20,468 nucleotides of DNA from positions 1 through 20,468 of the forward strand of contig CAZCPY010000052.1 in assembly GCA_964499865.1 (NCBI GenBank), given 5' to 3'. The notes under the pieces are model-generated. The model was not told where the DNA came from. It saw only the letters and a list, made by a program, of their open reading frames with translations, and searched no databases. This DNA comes from JANOGU01 sp964499865 (GTDB taxonomy: Bacteria > Pseudomonadota > Alphaproteobacteria > Rhodobacterales > Rhodobacteraceae). This document shows, piece by piece, positions 1 through 7,917 of this stretch; the stretch's first letter is position 1; each line of letters begins with the position of its first letter. A program made the translations under genes and the position numbers.

Positions 1-26
1 GAGCCCCCCCCTTCGCCCGAGCCGGA

Positions 27-45
27 GGGGCCTTCTTCAGGCCCC
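27..45 (-). terminator. Small GC hairpin downstream of trpS
   Basis: GGGGCC and GGCCCC form a perfect 6-bp stem around a 7-nt loop, about 40 nt past the trpS stop on the minus strand. No T-run follows on either strand, so an intrinsic terminator is only a possibility. The rest of positions 1-83 shows no gene. Confidence 0.25.
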
Positions 46-83
46 GCAGGCGAGATGAAAGGAATGTGCCGAAGGCACGCGAT

Positions 84-1130
84 TCACTTCGGACGGCGCG
101 GGCGGGTGCGGACCATGCCGATGACGTCGTAGACCTCGTCCAGCACAGGCCGCGCGAGCGCCTCGGCACGTTCGGCGCCGCGGCCGAGGATGCGGTCGAT
201 CTCGTCGGGGGCCTGCATCAGGCGGGCCATCTCGGCGGTGATGGGACCGAGCCGCGCCACCGCGAGGTCGGCCAGCGCAGGCTTGAAGGTGCCGAACTGG
301 GCGCCGGCAAATCGGGTCAGCACCCGGGCCGGGGTTTCCTCGGCCAGGGCCGCGTAGATGTTGACGAGGTTGCGCGCCTCGGGGCGGTCCTTCAGGCCCT
401 CGGGGGTGTCGGGCAGCGGGTCGGGGTCGGTCCTGGCCCTGCGGATCTTCTGGGCGATCTGGTCGGCTGAATCCGTCAGGTTGATCCGGCTTGCATCCGA
501 AGGGTCGGACTTCGACATCTTCCTCGTGCCGTCGCGCAGGGACATCACCCGCGTGGCCGCGCCTTCGATCACCGGCTCGGTCAGCGGAAACACCGTCACG
601 CCGTAGTCGTTGTTGAACTTGGCCGCGATGTCGCGGGTCAGTTCGAGATGCTGCTTCTGGTCCTCGCCCACCGGCACGTGGGTGGCCTTGTAGGCCAGGA
701 TGTCCGCCGCCATCAGCGCCGGGTAGGCATAGAGCCCGAGCGAGGCGGCCTCGGCGTTCTTGCCCGCCTTGTCCTTGAACTGCGTCATCCGGTTCATCCA
801 GCCCAGCCGCGCGATGCAGGAGAAGATCCAGCCAAGCTCGGCGTGGGCCGCGACCTGGCTCTGGTTGAACAGGATCGACCGCGCGGGGTCGATGCCCGCC
901 GCGATGAAGGCCGCCGCCCCCTCGCGCGTGGCGTGGCGCAGCCTGGCCGGGTCCTGCCAGACGGTGATCGCGTGCATGTCGACGAGGCAGTAGACGGTCT
1001 CGATCCCCGCGTCCTGCTTTTCGACGAAGCGCTTGAGCGCGCCCAGGTAGTTGCCCAGCGTCAGCCCCCCCGAGGGCTGGATGCCGGAGAAGATGCGGGG
1101 CGTGAAGGTCGGCATCGCGGGGGTGGACAT
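84..1130 (-). CDS. trpS: Tryptophan--tRNA ligase (TrpRS)
   Basis: Cytoplasmic class I aminoacyl-tRNA synthetase that charges tRNA-Trp with tryptophan using ATP. The 348-residue product has the N-terminal GIQPSGGLTLGNYLG block, with the HIGH-equivalent TLGN at residues 24-27. It also has the VPVGEDQKQHLELTRD block near residue 152 and a canonical KMSKS loop at 204-208. Length is normal for bacterial TrpRS. The ATG at 1130 has a GAGG Shine-Dalgarno about 6 nt upstream; a second Met at residue 6 is possible but less well placed. It is the last gene of a minus-strand series (glnD, murJ, trpS) typical of alphaproteobacteria, but the oppositely oriented rhomboid gene separates it from murJ, so it probably has its own promoter. 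Family assignment is secure. Confidence 0.97.
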   Translation of the reverse strand: MSTPAMPTFTPRIFSGIQPSGGLTLGNYLGALKRFVEKQDAGIETVYCLVDMHAITVWQDPARLRHATREGAAAFIAAGIDPARSILFNQSQVAAHAELGWIFSCIARLGWMNRMTQFKDKAGKNAEAASLGLYAYPALMAADILAYKATHVPVGEDQKQHLELTRDIAAKFNNDYGVTVFPLTEPVIEGAATRVMSLRDGTRKMSKSDPSDASRINLTDSADQIAQKIRRARTDPDPLPDTPEGLKDRPEARNLVNIYAALAEETPARVLTRFAGAQFGTFKPALADLAVARLGPITAEMARLMQAPDEIDRILGRGAERAEALARPVLDEVYDVIGMVRTRPRRPK

Positions 1131-1163
1131 GGCGGCCTCGCGTCTGGCGTTCGGGGACGGCGC

Positions 1164-1192
1164 GGGGTATCGCAGGGGCGGGGCCCGGTCAA
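1164..1192 (-). promoter_or_regulatory. Candidate sigma-70 promoter for trpS
   Basis: On the minus strand TTGACC (1187-1192, five of six consensus bases) is followed after 17 bp by TACCCC (1164-1169). The -10 is weak but the TTG of the -35 is intact. It sits about 33 nt before the trpS ATG, in the 83-bp gap shared with the divergent rhomboid gene. Confidence 0.4.
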
Positions 1193-1213
1193 TCGGGCGC
1201 CGGAGGACGACGG

Positions 1214-1933
1214 ATGCGGCAGGACAACAACGCGGCCCCGCTGAACCCCCTGCCCTGGGTGGTCTGGCTGATCCTGTTGCCGATGGTCGCCGTTGAAGTG
1301 GTGCTGCAGCTTGGGGCGGCGGGGCTGGCGGGGGGGCGCGAGGCGATCGGCTGGCGCCTGGACCTGGTGCAGCAGGTGGCCTTCGTGCCGGACTACTACC
1401 GCCAGACCATCGGCCAGGGGCTTTACACCCAGGATGCGCTGCGCCGCCTGGTCACCTATCCCGTCGCGCATGTGGGGGTGACGCATCTTCTGTTCGTGGC
1501 CGTCATGCTGATGGCGCTGGGCAAGATGGTGGGCGAGGTCTTCCGGCCCCTGGCGGTGCTCGCGGTGTTCTTCGGCGCCTCGGTGGCAGGCGCGCTGGTC
1601 TATGCCTATGTCCCCGGGCTGATCGCCGCCGCGGGCCTGCCCGCGCCGGAGGCGCGGCAGGCGCTGATCGGCGGCTATCCCGGCGTCTTCGGGCTGATCG
1701 GGGCCTTCACCTTCCTGCTGTGGACGCGGCTGGCGATGGCCGGGGCCAACCGGATGCGGGCCTTTGCGCTGATCGGGTTCCTGCTGGCCACGCAGGCGCT
1801 GTTCGGCGCGCTGTTCGGCGGCGGGCCGACGTGGATCGCGGACCTCGGCGGCTTCGGCTTCGGCTTTCTCGCGTCCTTCGTGGTCAGCCCCGGGGGCTGG
1901 GCGCGGGTGGTGCAGATGATGCGGTCGCGCTGA
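1214..1933 (+). CDS. Rhomboid-family membrane protein, probably proteolytically inactive
   Basis: A 239-residue polytopic membrane protein with about six hydrophobic segments in a rhomboid layout. Alignment by eye to E. coli GlpG places its catalytic landmarks here, all changed. The HxxxN segment is H91-LLF-V95, so the Asn is Val. The GxSG serine loop is G154-Y-P156-G157, so the nucleophilic Ser is Pro. The AHxxG general-base helix is A209-D210-LGG, so the His is Asp. The flanking glycines of the fold remain. This looks like a pseudoprotease that may bind or retain membrane clients rather than cut them; that role is inference. The ATG at 1214 has GGAGG 7 nt upstream. The gene diverges from trpS and its stop lies 6 bp from the convergent murJ stop. 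Most databases would label it a rhomboid serine protease. Confidence 0.85.
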   Translation: MRQDNNAAPLNPLPWVVWLILLPMVAVEVVLQLGAAGLAGGREAIGWRLDLVQQVAFVPDYYRQTIGQGLYTQDALRRLVTYPVAHVGVTHLLFVAVMLMALGKMVGEVFRPLAVLAVFFGASVAGALVYAYVPGLIAAAGLPAPEARQALIGGYPGVFGLIGAFTFLLWTRLAMAGANRMRAFALIGFLLATQALFGALFGGGPTWIADLGGFGFGFLASFVVSPGGWARVVQMMRSR

Positions 1934-1939
1934 GGCGAC

Positions 1940-3481
1940 CTACCGCCGCCGCAGCGCCGCGCGCACCTCGGCCGGACGCAGCGCGCCGAGGGCCGCGGCG
2001 GCGGCGACATAGGCGACCCCGCCCAAGCCCACCAGCGCCGCCAGCGCGAGCCAGCGCCAGCCGCGCAGCAGCAGCCAGTCCTCCAGCCCCCAGGCCGCGG
2101 CCCAGAGCACCGCGCCCATCACCAGCGCGGCGGCCAGGATGCGCGGCAGGCGGCGGCGCAGGCGGGGATCGAGCTGCGCCTCGGGGCCCATGCGGCGCGA
2201 GCCCCGCCACAGGGCCGCGACCATCGCCCAGCCCGAGACGGTGGTGGCCAGCGCCGCCGCCATGAAGCCCAGGACCGGCATCAGACCGACGGCAAGCGCT
2301 GCGTTCAGCACCATCGAGCCGACGGCATAGAGGAACGGCCGCCGCGTGTCCTCGCGGGCATAGAACAGCGGTTGCAGCACCTTGTGCAGCACGAAGGCGG
2401 GAAGGCCCGCGCCGTAGGCAGCCAGCGCCAGCGCCGTGTTGGTCGTATCCGTCGCCGTGAAGGCGCCGCGTTCGAACAGCGTGCGGCAGAGGGGTTCGGC
2501 GATCACCACCAGCGCCACCGCGGCGGGCAGGGTCAGGGCCAGCGCGAATTCCGCCGCACGGTTCAGGCTGTCCTGCCCGCCCTGCGCATCGCCCGCCCGC
2601 AGGCGGCGGGCAAGGTCGGGCAGAAGCACCGTGCCGACGGCGATGCCGACGACGCCCAGCGGAAGCTGGTAGAGCCGGTCGGCGTAGGACAGCCAGGCCA
2701 CCGCGCCTTCGGTGAAGCTTGCGACCTGGCGGCCGACGAGGAGGTTGATCTGCACGACGCCGCCGGCCAGCACCGCCGGGCCCGCGATGACCAGCAGCCG
2801 CCTGAGGTCCGGCGTCCAGCGCGGCCGGGCGAGCGGAAAGCGGTAGCCCGCGCGCCGGGCGGCGGCCCAGGTGAAGGCCAGTTGCGCCACCCCGGTGACC
2901 GGCACCGTCCAGGCCAGCGTCCGGCCGATGTTCCAGCCCAGGCGGTCGGCCAGCAGCATGGCGGCGATGAACATCAGGTTCATCAGGACGGGGACGACCG
3001 AGGCCTCGGTGAAGTTGCCTTGCGCGTTCAGCACGCCGGACAAGAGCGCCACCAGCGAGATGAACAGGATGTAGGAGAACGCGATGCGCCCGAAATCGAC
3101 CGCCAGGTCGAAGCGCGCGTCCCCTGCAAAGCCCGAGGCCATGGCCCAGACCAGCCAGGGCATCGCCAGCGTGCCCAGCACGGTGACCGCCAGCAGGATC
3201 GCCGCCAGCCCGTTGAAGGCGTCCCGGGCGAAGCCCTGCGCATCCTCGCCCGCCTCGAGCTTCTTGGCGAACATCGGCACGAAGGCGAAGTTGAAGGCGC
3301 CCTCGGCGAAGAAGCGTCGGAACATGTTGGGCAGCGAGAAGGCGATCAGGAAGGCCTCGGCCACCGGCCCCGCGCCGAGGTAGGCCGCCATCATCACGTC
3401 GCGCACGAACCCCGCCCCGCGGGAGACGAGTGTCCAGAGGCCGACGGTCAGAAAGCCCGAGATCAGGCGGGCGGGTTTCAT
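1940..3481 (-). CDS. murJ: Lipid II flippase MurJ (MviN)
   Basis: MOP-superfamily membrane transporter that moves the peptidoglycan precursor lipid II from the inner to the outer face of the cytoplasmic membrane. The 513-residue product is close to the family's usual length and is hydrophobic throughout, consistent with 14 transmembrane helices. Diagnostic N-terminal blocks are SRGAGFVRD (residues 20-28) and LPNMFRRFFAEGAFNFAFVP (51-70), which hold the conserved arginines and acidic residue of the central cavity. The ATG at 3481 has GGGAG about 8 nt upstream. glnD lies upstream on the same strand, but the 424-bp spacer between them makes simple cotranscription uncertain. I could not identify a promoter for it. 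Confidence 0.96.
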   Translation of the reverse strand: MKPARLISGFLTVGLWTLVSRGAGFVRDVMMAAYLGAGPVAEAFLIAFSLPNMFRRFFAEGAFNFAFVPMFAKKLEAGEDAQGFARDAFNGLAAILLAVTVLGTLAMPWLVWAMASGFAGDARFDLAVDFGRIAFSYILFISLVALLSGVLNAQGNFTEASVVPVLMNLMFIAAMLLADRLGWNIGRTLAWTVPVTGVAQLAFTWAAARRAGYRFPLARPRWTPDLRRLLVIAGPAVLAGGVVQINLLVGRQVASFTEGAVAWLSYADRLYQLPLGVVGIAVGTVLLPDLARRLRAGDAQGGQDSLNRAAEFALALTLPAAVALVVIAEPLCRTLFERGAFTATDTTNTALALAAYGAGLPAFVLHKVLQPLFYAREDTRRPFLYAVGSMVLNAALAVGLMPVLGFMAAALATTVSGWAMVAALWRGSRRMGPEAQLDPRLRRRLPRILAAALVMGAVLWAAAWGLEDWLLLRGWRWLALAALVGLGGVAYVAAAAALGALRPAEVRAALRRR

Positions 3482-3601
3482 GCGGCGTCTCCCGGTCGGG
3501 GGGGGTGGTGCGGGCCGGGGGCGCCGCGTTCAGGACCTGCGTGCCCGCCAGGGGCCGCCTGCAGCGGCGGCGTCTGCCCTGCCCTTCCACCCGGCGGAAC
3601 G

Positions 3602-3645
3602 CCCCCCCTCCCCATCCCTTCTGCGCAAGGGGGGAGCGAGGCGCC
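3602..3645. repeat. Dispersed C-tract/G-tract repeat, copy A
   Basis: A run of seven C plus T (3602-3609) can pair with AGGGGGG (3628-3634) across an 18-nt loop and is followed by GCGAGGCGCC. The 23-nt core at 3623-3645 matches 19232-19254 at 20 of 23 positions. Both copies lie in intergenic DNA. Confidence 0.6.
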
Positions 3646-3784
3646 CGCGGACCGGGCGGCGGCACAGGCCCGCCGGTTCGAGGTCTGCGGTCGCGGGCCG
3701 GCGCAGGCGGGTCCCGCAGCTTCGCCCCGGGGGCAGCGGACCGCGCGGTCTGCCCGGGGCGACCGGGCGACCACAGGCGACCCC

Positions 3785-3805
3785 GCCCCGGGCCTGACCC
3801 GGGGC
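3785..3805. repeat. REP-like palindrome (perfect 8-bp stem)
   Basis: GCCCCGGG (3785-3792) and CCCGGGGC (3798-3805) form a perfect 8-bp stem around the loop CCTGA. Intergenic GC palindromes of this kind are common in alphaproteobacterial genomes. No T-tract follows, so it is not a classic terminator. Confidence 0.6.
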
Positions 3806-3852
3806 CTGCTTTCCGGCCGGGCACCGCTGTCGAAGGGCAGAGGTCCCGGGGC

Positions 3853-3869
3853 GGGCCCGGCACGGGCCC
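3853..3869. repeat. Second GC hairpin next to the glnD 3' end
   Basis: GGGCCC (3853-3858) is repeated at 3864-3869 with a 5-nt GGCAC loop. Because GGGCCC is its own complement, the two copies pair perfectly. It lies 37 nt beyond the glnD stop on the minus strand and about 48 bp from the 3785-3805 palindrome, so the two may form one paired REP-type unit or help protect the glnD mRNA 3' end. Confidence 0.45.
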
Positions 3870-3905
3870 TGCGCTTCCGGCCGGCGACGCGCGGCGACGC
3901 GGCGG

Positions 3906-6692
3906 TCATCCCGCGGCGCGCTCGGCGCCTTCGGCGATGGCGGCGCGCAGGCGGCGCTCCAGCGTCTCGCGGCGGTGCTTCTGGTACAGCTTCAGCCCGA
4001 ACATGTCCTTGACATAGAACGTGTCCACCGCCTGCGCCCCGTAGGTCGCGATCACGGCGGACGCGATGTAGATGTTGGCCGCCGCCAGCGTGCGGGTGAG
4101 ATCGTACAGCAGGCCCGGGCGGTCGCGGGTATCCACCTCGATGATCGTGTAGATCTCCGACCCCTCGTTGTCGAAGATGATGTGGGTGGGAAAGCGGAAG
4201 GCGCTGTCGCGCTTCTTGATCCGGTCGCGGTCGCGGAAGGCCTCGCGCGCCACCACCTCGCCGCGCAGAAGCTTGCCGATCACGCCCGACAGCCGCGGCA
4301 GGCGCGCGGTCTCGTAGGGCCGCCCCTCGGCGTCCTGGATCCAGAACACGGCGGTCGCATAGCCGTCGCGCGAGGTGTAGGTGCGCGCGTCCACCACGTT
4401 CGCCCCGGCCAGCGCGATGGCGCCCGCGAGGCGCGAGAAGATGCCGGGATGGTCGGCCAGCGCGAAGGCCGCGCGGGTCGCGTCGCGGTCGGGATCGGGG
4501 TGCAGGTCGATGCGGATCTCGTTGTCGGCCAGCCCGCGCAGAAGCTGGGCGAAGACCGCCTGCGTCTCGGTCGGCAGGCCCTGCCAGTAGGGCGGATAGT
4601 GGCGCGCGATCTCGCGCTTCAGGTCATCCTCGGGCCAGCCGATCAGGCGGGCGGTCAGCAACGCCTTGGCCTCGTCCTCGCGACGGTCGCGGTTGAGGCT
4701 TTCGAGGCCGCCCTCGAGCGCCGCCGCGGTGTCGCGGTAGAGCTTGCGCAGCAGCATCGCCTTCCAGTTGTTCCAGGTGCCCGGCCCCACGCCGCGGATG
4801 TCGCAGACGGTCAGCACGCAGAGAAGGTCAAGCCGCGCCCGCGTCTTCACCGCCTTGGCGAAGTCGCGCACGGTGCGGGGGTCGGACAGGTCGCGCTTCT
4901 GCGCCATGTCGGACATCAGAAGGTGATGGCGCACCAGCCATTCGACCGTCTCGGCCTCCTCGGCCGACAGGCCCAGGCGGGGTGCCACGCGGCGGGCGAT
5001 CTGGGCGCCGAGGATCGAGTGGTCCTCGGGCCGCCCCTTGCCGATGTCGTGCAGCAGGAGCGCGACATAAAGCACGCGGCGGTCGACCCCGGCCTTGAGG
5101 ATGCCGGTGGCGACCGGCAGTTCCTCCACCAGTTCCTCGCGCTCGATCTGCGCCAGGCAGCTGATCGTCTGGATGATGTGCTCGTCCACCGTGTAGTGGT
5201 GGTAGACGTTGAACTGCATCATCGCGACGATGGGCTCGAATTCCGGCACGAAGGCCGCGAGCACCCCAAGCTCGTTCATCCGCCTGAGCGCGCGTTCGGG
5301 GTTGCCGTGGTCCAGCATCAGGCCCAGGAAGATGCGCGCGGCCTCGGGGCTTGCGCGCATGTCCTCGTCGATCAGGTCGAGGTGCCCCGCCACCAGCCGC
5401 ATCACGTTGGGGTGGATCAGGTAGCCCGAGCGCAGCGCCTCTTCGAAAAGCCGCAGCAGGTTGAGCTTGTCCTTCAGGAAGGCCGCAGGATCGGCCACGT
5501 CCAGCCGCCCCTGCGCCAGCCGGTAGCCCGCGCGCACCGCCCTGCGGCGCCTGAAGAAGCCCGCCAGCCGCGCCTCGGGCTTGACGTGGCGCGCCTCGAG
5601 CTCGGTGAGGAAGATGCGCGTCAGTTCGCCGACGCGGGTGGCGTGGCGGAAGTAGTCCTGCATGAAGACCTCGACCGCCCGCCGCCCGGCCACGTCGCGG
5701 TACCCCATGCGGGCCGCGACCTCGACCTGGAGGTCGAAGGTCAGTTGCTCCATCGCGCGTCCCGCGATCAGGTGCAGGTGGCAGCGCACCGCCCAGAGGA
5801 AGGTTTCCGCCCGGTCGAACAGCTCGAACTCCTCGCGGCTGAACAGGCCCGCGGCCACCAGCCCCTCGGCCGAGGGCACGCGGTGCAGGTACTTGCCGAT
5901 CCAGTACAGCGTCTGCAGGTCGCGCAGGCCGCCCTTGCCTTCCTTGACGTTGGGTTCCAGCAGATAGCGCTGGCCGCCCTGGCGCTGGTGGCGGGCGGCG
6001 CGCTCGGCAAGCTTGGCGTCGATGAAGGCAGGGCCGGTGCCGCGGAACAGGTCGGTCCAGAGCCTGTCGTCCAGCTCTTCGGCCGAGGCGCGGTGGCCGG
6101 CGAGGAAGCGGTGCTCCAGCAGGGCGGTGCGGATGGTGATGTCCTCGCGCGCAAGCCGCAGGCAGTCCTTCACCGTGCGGGTTGCGTGGCCGACCTTCAG
6201 CTTGAGGTCCCACAGGACGTAGAGCACCGTCTCGACCACGCTTTCGGCCCAGGGCGTGGTCTTCCAGGGCGTCAGGAACAGCAGGTCCACGTCGGAATGG
6301 GGCGCCAGTTCCGCCCGGCCGTAGCCGCCCACGGCCAGAAGCGCCAGGCGTTCGGCCTCGGTCGGGTTGGGCAGCGGGTGCAGCCGTTCCGTCGCGACCG
6401 CCAGCGCGGCGGTGACGATGCGGTCGGTCAGCGCCGCCGTGGCAGAGGTCAGCGCGCGGGCGTCGGTCGGGCGGTCGGCGAAGGCGCGCGCGATGCGTTC
6501 GCGTCCCGCGGCGAGCGCCGGGGCAAGGTGGCGGACGGCCACGGCGCGCGCCGCAGCGCCGGTCAACCCGCGCGGCAGGTCCGCCGCGATGGCGGCGACC
6601 AGCGCGGCGGGGTCGTCGGACGAGGGGATGTGCGGGCTGTCGGCGGCCGGGTCAGGACCCGAAGCCGCCGAAGCTGCGGGGCGAGGGATCAA
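3906..6692 (-). CDS. glnD: Bifunctional PII uridylyltransferase/uridylyl-removing enzyme GlnD
   Basis: Cytoplasmic nitrogen sensor that uridylylates PII proteins (GlnB/GlnK) when glutamine is low and removes UMP when it is high. In the 928 residues, the nucleotidyltransferase motif GGYGRAELAPHSDVDLLFL starts at 122 (metal-binding D135 and D137). An HD hydrolase domain has VDEH (H504), LLHDIGKG (H548, D549) and EDHS (H558). Two C-terminal ACT domains cover about 740-810 and 852-922. All catalytic landmarks are intact. The start is a TTG at 6692 with AGGTGG about 6 nt upstream. No other in-frame start lies nearby, so the gene begins inside the last 41 nt of the upstream lipoprotein gene and is probably translationally coupled to it. 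The N-terminal 30 residues are low-complexity. Confidence 0.97.
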   Translation of the reverse strand: MIPRPAASAASGPDPAADSPHIPSSDDPAALVAAIAADLPRGLTGAAARAVAVRHLAPALAAGRERIARAFADRPTDARALTSATAALTDRIVTAALAVATERLHPLPNPTEAERLALLAVGGYGRAELAPHSDVDLLFLTPWKTTPWAESVVETVLYVLWDLKLKVGHATRTVKDCLRLAREDITIRTALLEHRFLAGHRASAEELDDRLWTDLFRGTGPAFIDAKLAERAARHQRQGGQRYLLEPNVKEGKGGLRDLQTLYWIGKYLHRVPSAEGLVAAGLFSREEFELFDRAETFLWAVRCHLHLIAGRAMEQLTFDLQVEVAARMGYRDVAGRRAVEVFMQDYFRHATRVGELTRIFLTELEARHVKPEARLAGFFRRRRAVRAGYRLAQGRLDVADPAAFLKDKLNLLRLFEEALRSGYLIHPNVMRLVAGHLDLIDEDMRASPEAARIFLGLMLDHGNPERALRRMNELGVLAAFVPEFEPIVAMMQFNVYHHYTVDEHIIQTISCLAQIEREELVEELPVATGILKAGVDRRVLYVALLLHDIGKGRPEDHSILGAQIARRVAPRLGLSAEEAETVEWLVRHHLLMSDMAQKRDLSDPRTVRDFAKAVKTRARLDLLCVLTVCDIRGVGPGTWNNWKAMLLRKLYRDTAAALEGGLESLNRDRREDEAKALLTARLIGWPEDDLKREIARHYPPYWQGLPTETQAVFAQLLRGLADNEIRIDLHPDPDRDATRAAFALADHPGIFSRLAGAIALAGANVVDARTYTSRDGYATAVFWIQDAEGRPYETARLPRLSGVIGKLLRGEVVAREAFRDRDRIKKRDSAFRFPTHIIFDNEGSEIYTIIEVDTRDRPGLLYDLTRTLAAANIYIASAVIATYGAQAVDTFYVKDMFGLKLYQKHRRETLERRLRAAIAEGAERAAG

Positions 6693-7827
6693 CGATCACC
6701 ACCTGGTTGTTCTGGATCGTGGCGATCGCGAGGCCGCGTTCGTTGGTGCCGTCGGCGCGCAGCCGGAAGATGCCGTTGACGCCGACAAAGCCCGCCCCCT
6801 GCGTCAGCGCGGCCGCGGTCAGCGCATCGGCCTTGCCCGCCCGCACCAGCGCGCCGATGGCGGCGATGCCGTCATAGGCCAGGCCCGAGATCGGGTGCGG
6901 CGCCTCGCCGAAGGCCGCCTGATAGCGCGCCTGGTACTGGTTGTAGAGCCCGGGGTCCGGCATCGCGAACCAGCCGCCCTGAAGGCCCGGCAGCGAGACC
7001 GAGGCCGGCGGCACGTCCCAGCGCGTCAGCCCGATGAAGCGGGTGGTCGCCGGATTGACGCCGTTCTCGGACAGAAGCTGCGTGACCAGCGGCAGCGCGC
7101 CCGCGGTGTCGGCGGTGAAGAACAGGCCCTGCGCGCCGGTCGAGCGCACTGCGGCGGCGATGCCGGGGACGGCGCCGACGATGCCGTTCTGGCTGAACTC
7201 GTAGCTCTGCGTGCCGACCACGCTGCCGCCTGCGCCCTGCACGCCCGCGGTGATCGCGGCGCGGCCGAGGTCGCCCGCGGCGTTGCGGTCATGCACGACG
7301 AGGATGCGGCTGACCCCCTGGCGGCTGGCGTAGCGCGCCAGCCGCCCGGCGGTGTTGAGGAAGGTCGGGCCGAGGATGAAGACGTTGCCGCCCGCCACAT
7401 CGGGGTTGTTCGAGAAGGACAGCACGTTGACGCCGCGTGCCGCGACCGCGTTGCCCACGGCATTGGCCTCCTGCGCGAAGACCGGGCCGAGGATGATCTT
7501 GGCGCCCTCGTCCACCGCCTGTATCGCCATCGCCTGCGCCTGGCCCGGCTGGCCGCCGGTCTGGTAGACGCGCAGGTCGATCCGCACGCCCGAGAGGTCG
7601 CCGATGGCCATCCGCGCGGCATTGGTCAGCGACCGGGCCAGCAGCTCGTCCGAGGCCGAGCCGGAGCCCCCCGGCACGAGCAGCGCGACCGGCACCGGCG
7701 CGCCGGTGTCGATGCGCGGGCCGCCGCCGGTGGTGTCGCCGGGCACGCAGGCAGAAAGCGCCAGCGCCGCAAGAGCTGCCAGCGCCGTCCGGCGCGTGCC
7801 CCGACCAAGGTGAGAAAGCGGCAACAT
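6652..7827 (-). CDS. LpoA/LppC-like lipoprotein (penicillin-binding protein activator, periplasmic-binding fold)
   Basis: A 391-residue predicted lipoprotein. The N-terminus is basic (GRGTRR), then a hydrophobic stretch ends in the lipobox LSAC, with C27 as the lipidated residue. The rest resembles the type I periplasmic-binding fold (branched-chain amino-acid-binding/LppC C-terminal type), with blocks such as GAKIILGPVFAQEANAVG and GLAYDGIAAIGALVRAG. In E. coli the lpoA (yraM) gene lies next to rsmI and yraN, as here, and LpoA activates PBP1A from the outer membrane. This protein lacks LpoA's long helical N-terminal domain, so the same function is inferred from context only. The ATG at 7827 is chosen because it begins the signal peptide and has a G-rich ribosome-binding site; the frame stays open upstream but encodes no plausible protein. 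Confidence 0.85.
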   Translation of the reverse strand: MLPLSHLGRGTRRTALAALAALALSACVPGDTTGGGPRIDTGAPVPVALLVPGGSGSASDELLARSLTNAARMAIGDLSGVRIDLRVYQTGGQPGQAQAMAIQAVDEGAKIILGPVFAQEANAVGNAVAARGVNVLSFSNNPDVAGGNVFILGPTFLNTAGRLARYASRQGVSRILVVHDRNAAGDLGRAAITAGVQGAGGSVVGTQSYEFSQNGIVGAVPGIAAAVRSTGAQGLFFTADTAGALPLVTQLLSENGVNPATTRFIGLTRWDVPPASVSLPGLQGGWFAMPDPGLYNQYQARYQAAFGEAPHPISGLAYDGIAAIGALVRAGKADALTAAALTQGAGFVGVNGIFRLRADGTNERGLAIATIQNNQVVIVDPSPRSFGGFGS

Positions 7828-7864
7828 GGCGGACCCCCCTGCGACTGTACCGTTGACGGCGGGA

Positions 7865-7893
7865 AGACTAGGCGCTTCCCCTGTCGAAGTAAA
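7865..7893 (-). promoter_or_regulatory. Candidate promoter for the lipoprotein-glnD pair
   Basis: On the minus strand TTTACT (7888-7893) is followed after 17 bp by TAGTCT (7865-7870), about 37 nt before the lipoprotein ATG. Both hexamers are degenerate. It lies in the 90-bp gap shared with the divergent rsmI gene. Confidence 0.35.
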
Positions 7894-7917
7894 CTTGGGC
7901 CGGGGAGGCGCCGACGC

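Larger units (their letters stand above)
3482..3905. other. Gene-free 424-bp GC-rich spacer between glnD and murJ
   Basis: No credible gene is present. The open frames that cross it encode low-complexity Arg/Pro/Gly/Ala peptides with no recognisable family. It holds one copy of a dispersed G/C-tract repeat (3602-3645) and two perfect GC hairpins (3785-3805 and 3853-3869). The murJ ribosome-binding site is at its left end and the glnD stop at its right end. It may end or attenuate glnD transcription and should contain any independent murJ promoter, but no convincing -35/-10 pair was seen. Confidence 0.75.

Noticed and set aside
3478..3909. Minus-strand open frame filling the glnD-murJ spacer
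   Set aside because: The composition is repetitive Pro/Arg/Gly/Ala, it spans the palindromic repeats, and it overlaps the ends of both neighbouring genes without a credible initiation site.
3975..6779. Plus-strand open frame of over 900 codons opposite glnD
   Set aside because: glnD is an intact, clearly recognised gene on the other strand. High GC content suppresses stop codons in the antisense frame, and the translated product resembles no family.
7853..7858. TTGACG as a -35 for rsmI
   Set aside because: The bases at the proper -10 distance are TTCCCC/TCCCCT, which do not resemble a -10.
6367..7917. A long open frame on the plus strand running into rsmI, as if RsmI had a 500-residue N-terminal extension
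   Set aside because: It is antisense to glnD and the lipoprotein gene, has a low-complexity Arg/Ala/Gly composition, and RsmI homology and a strong ribosome-binding site begin at 7918.
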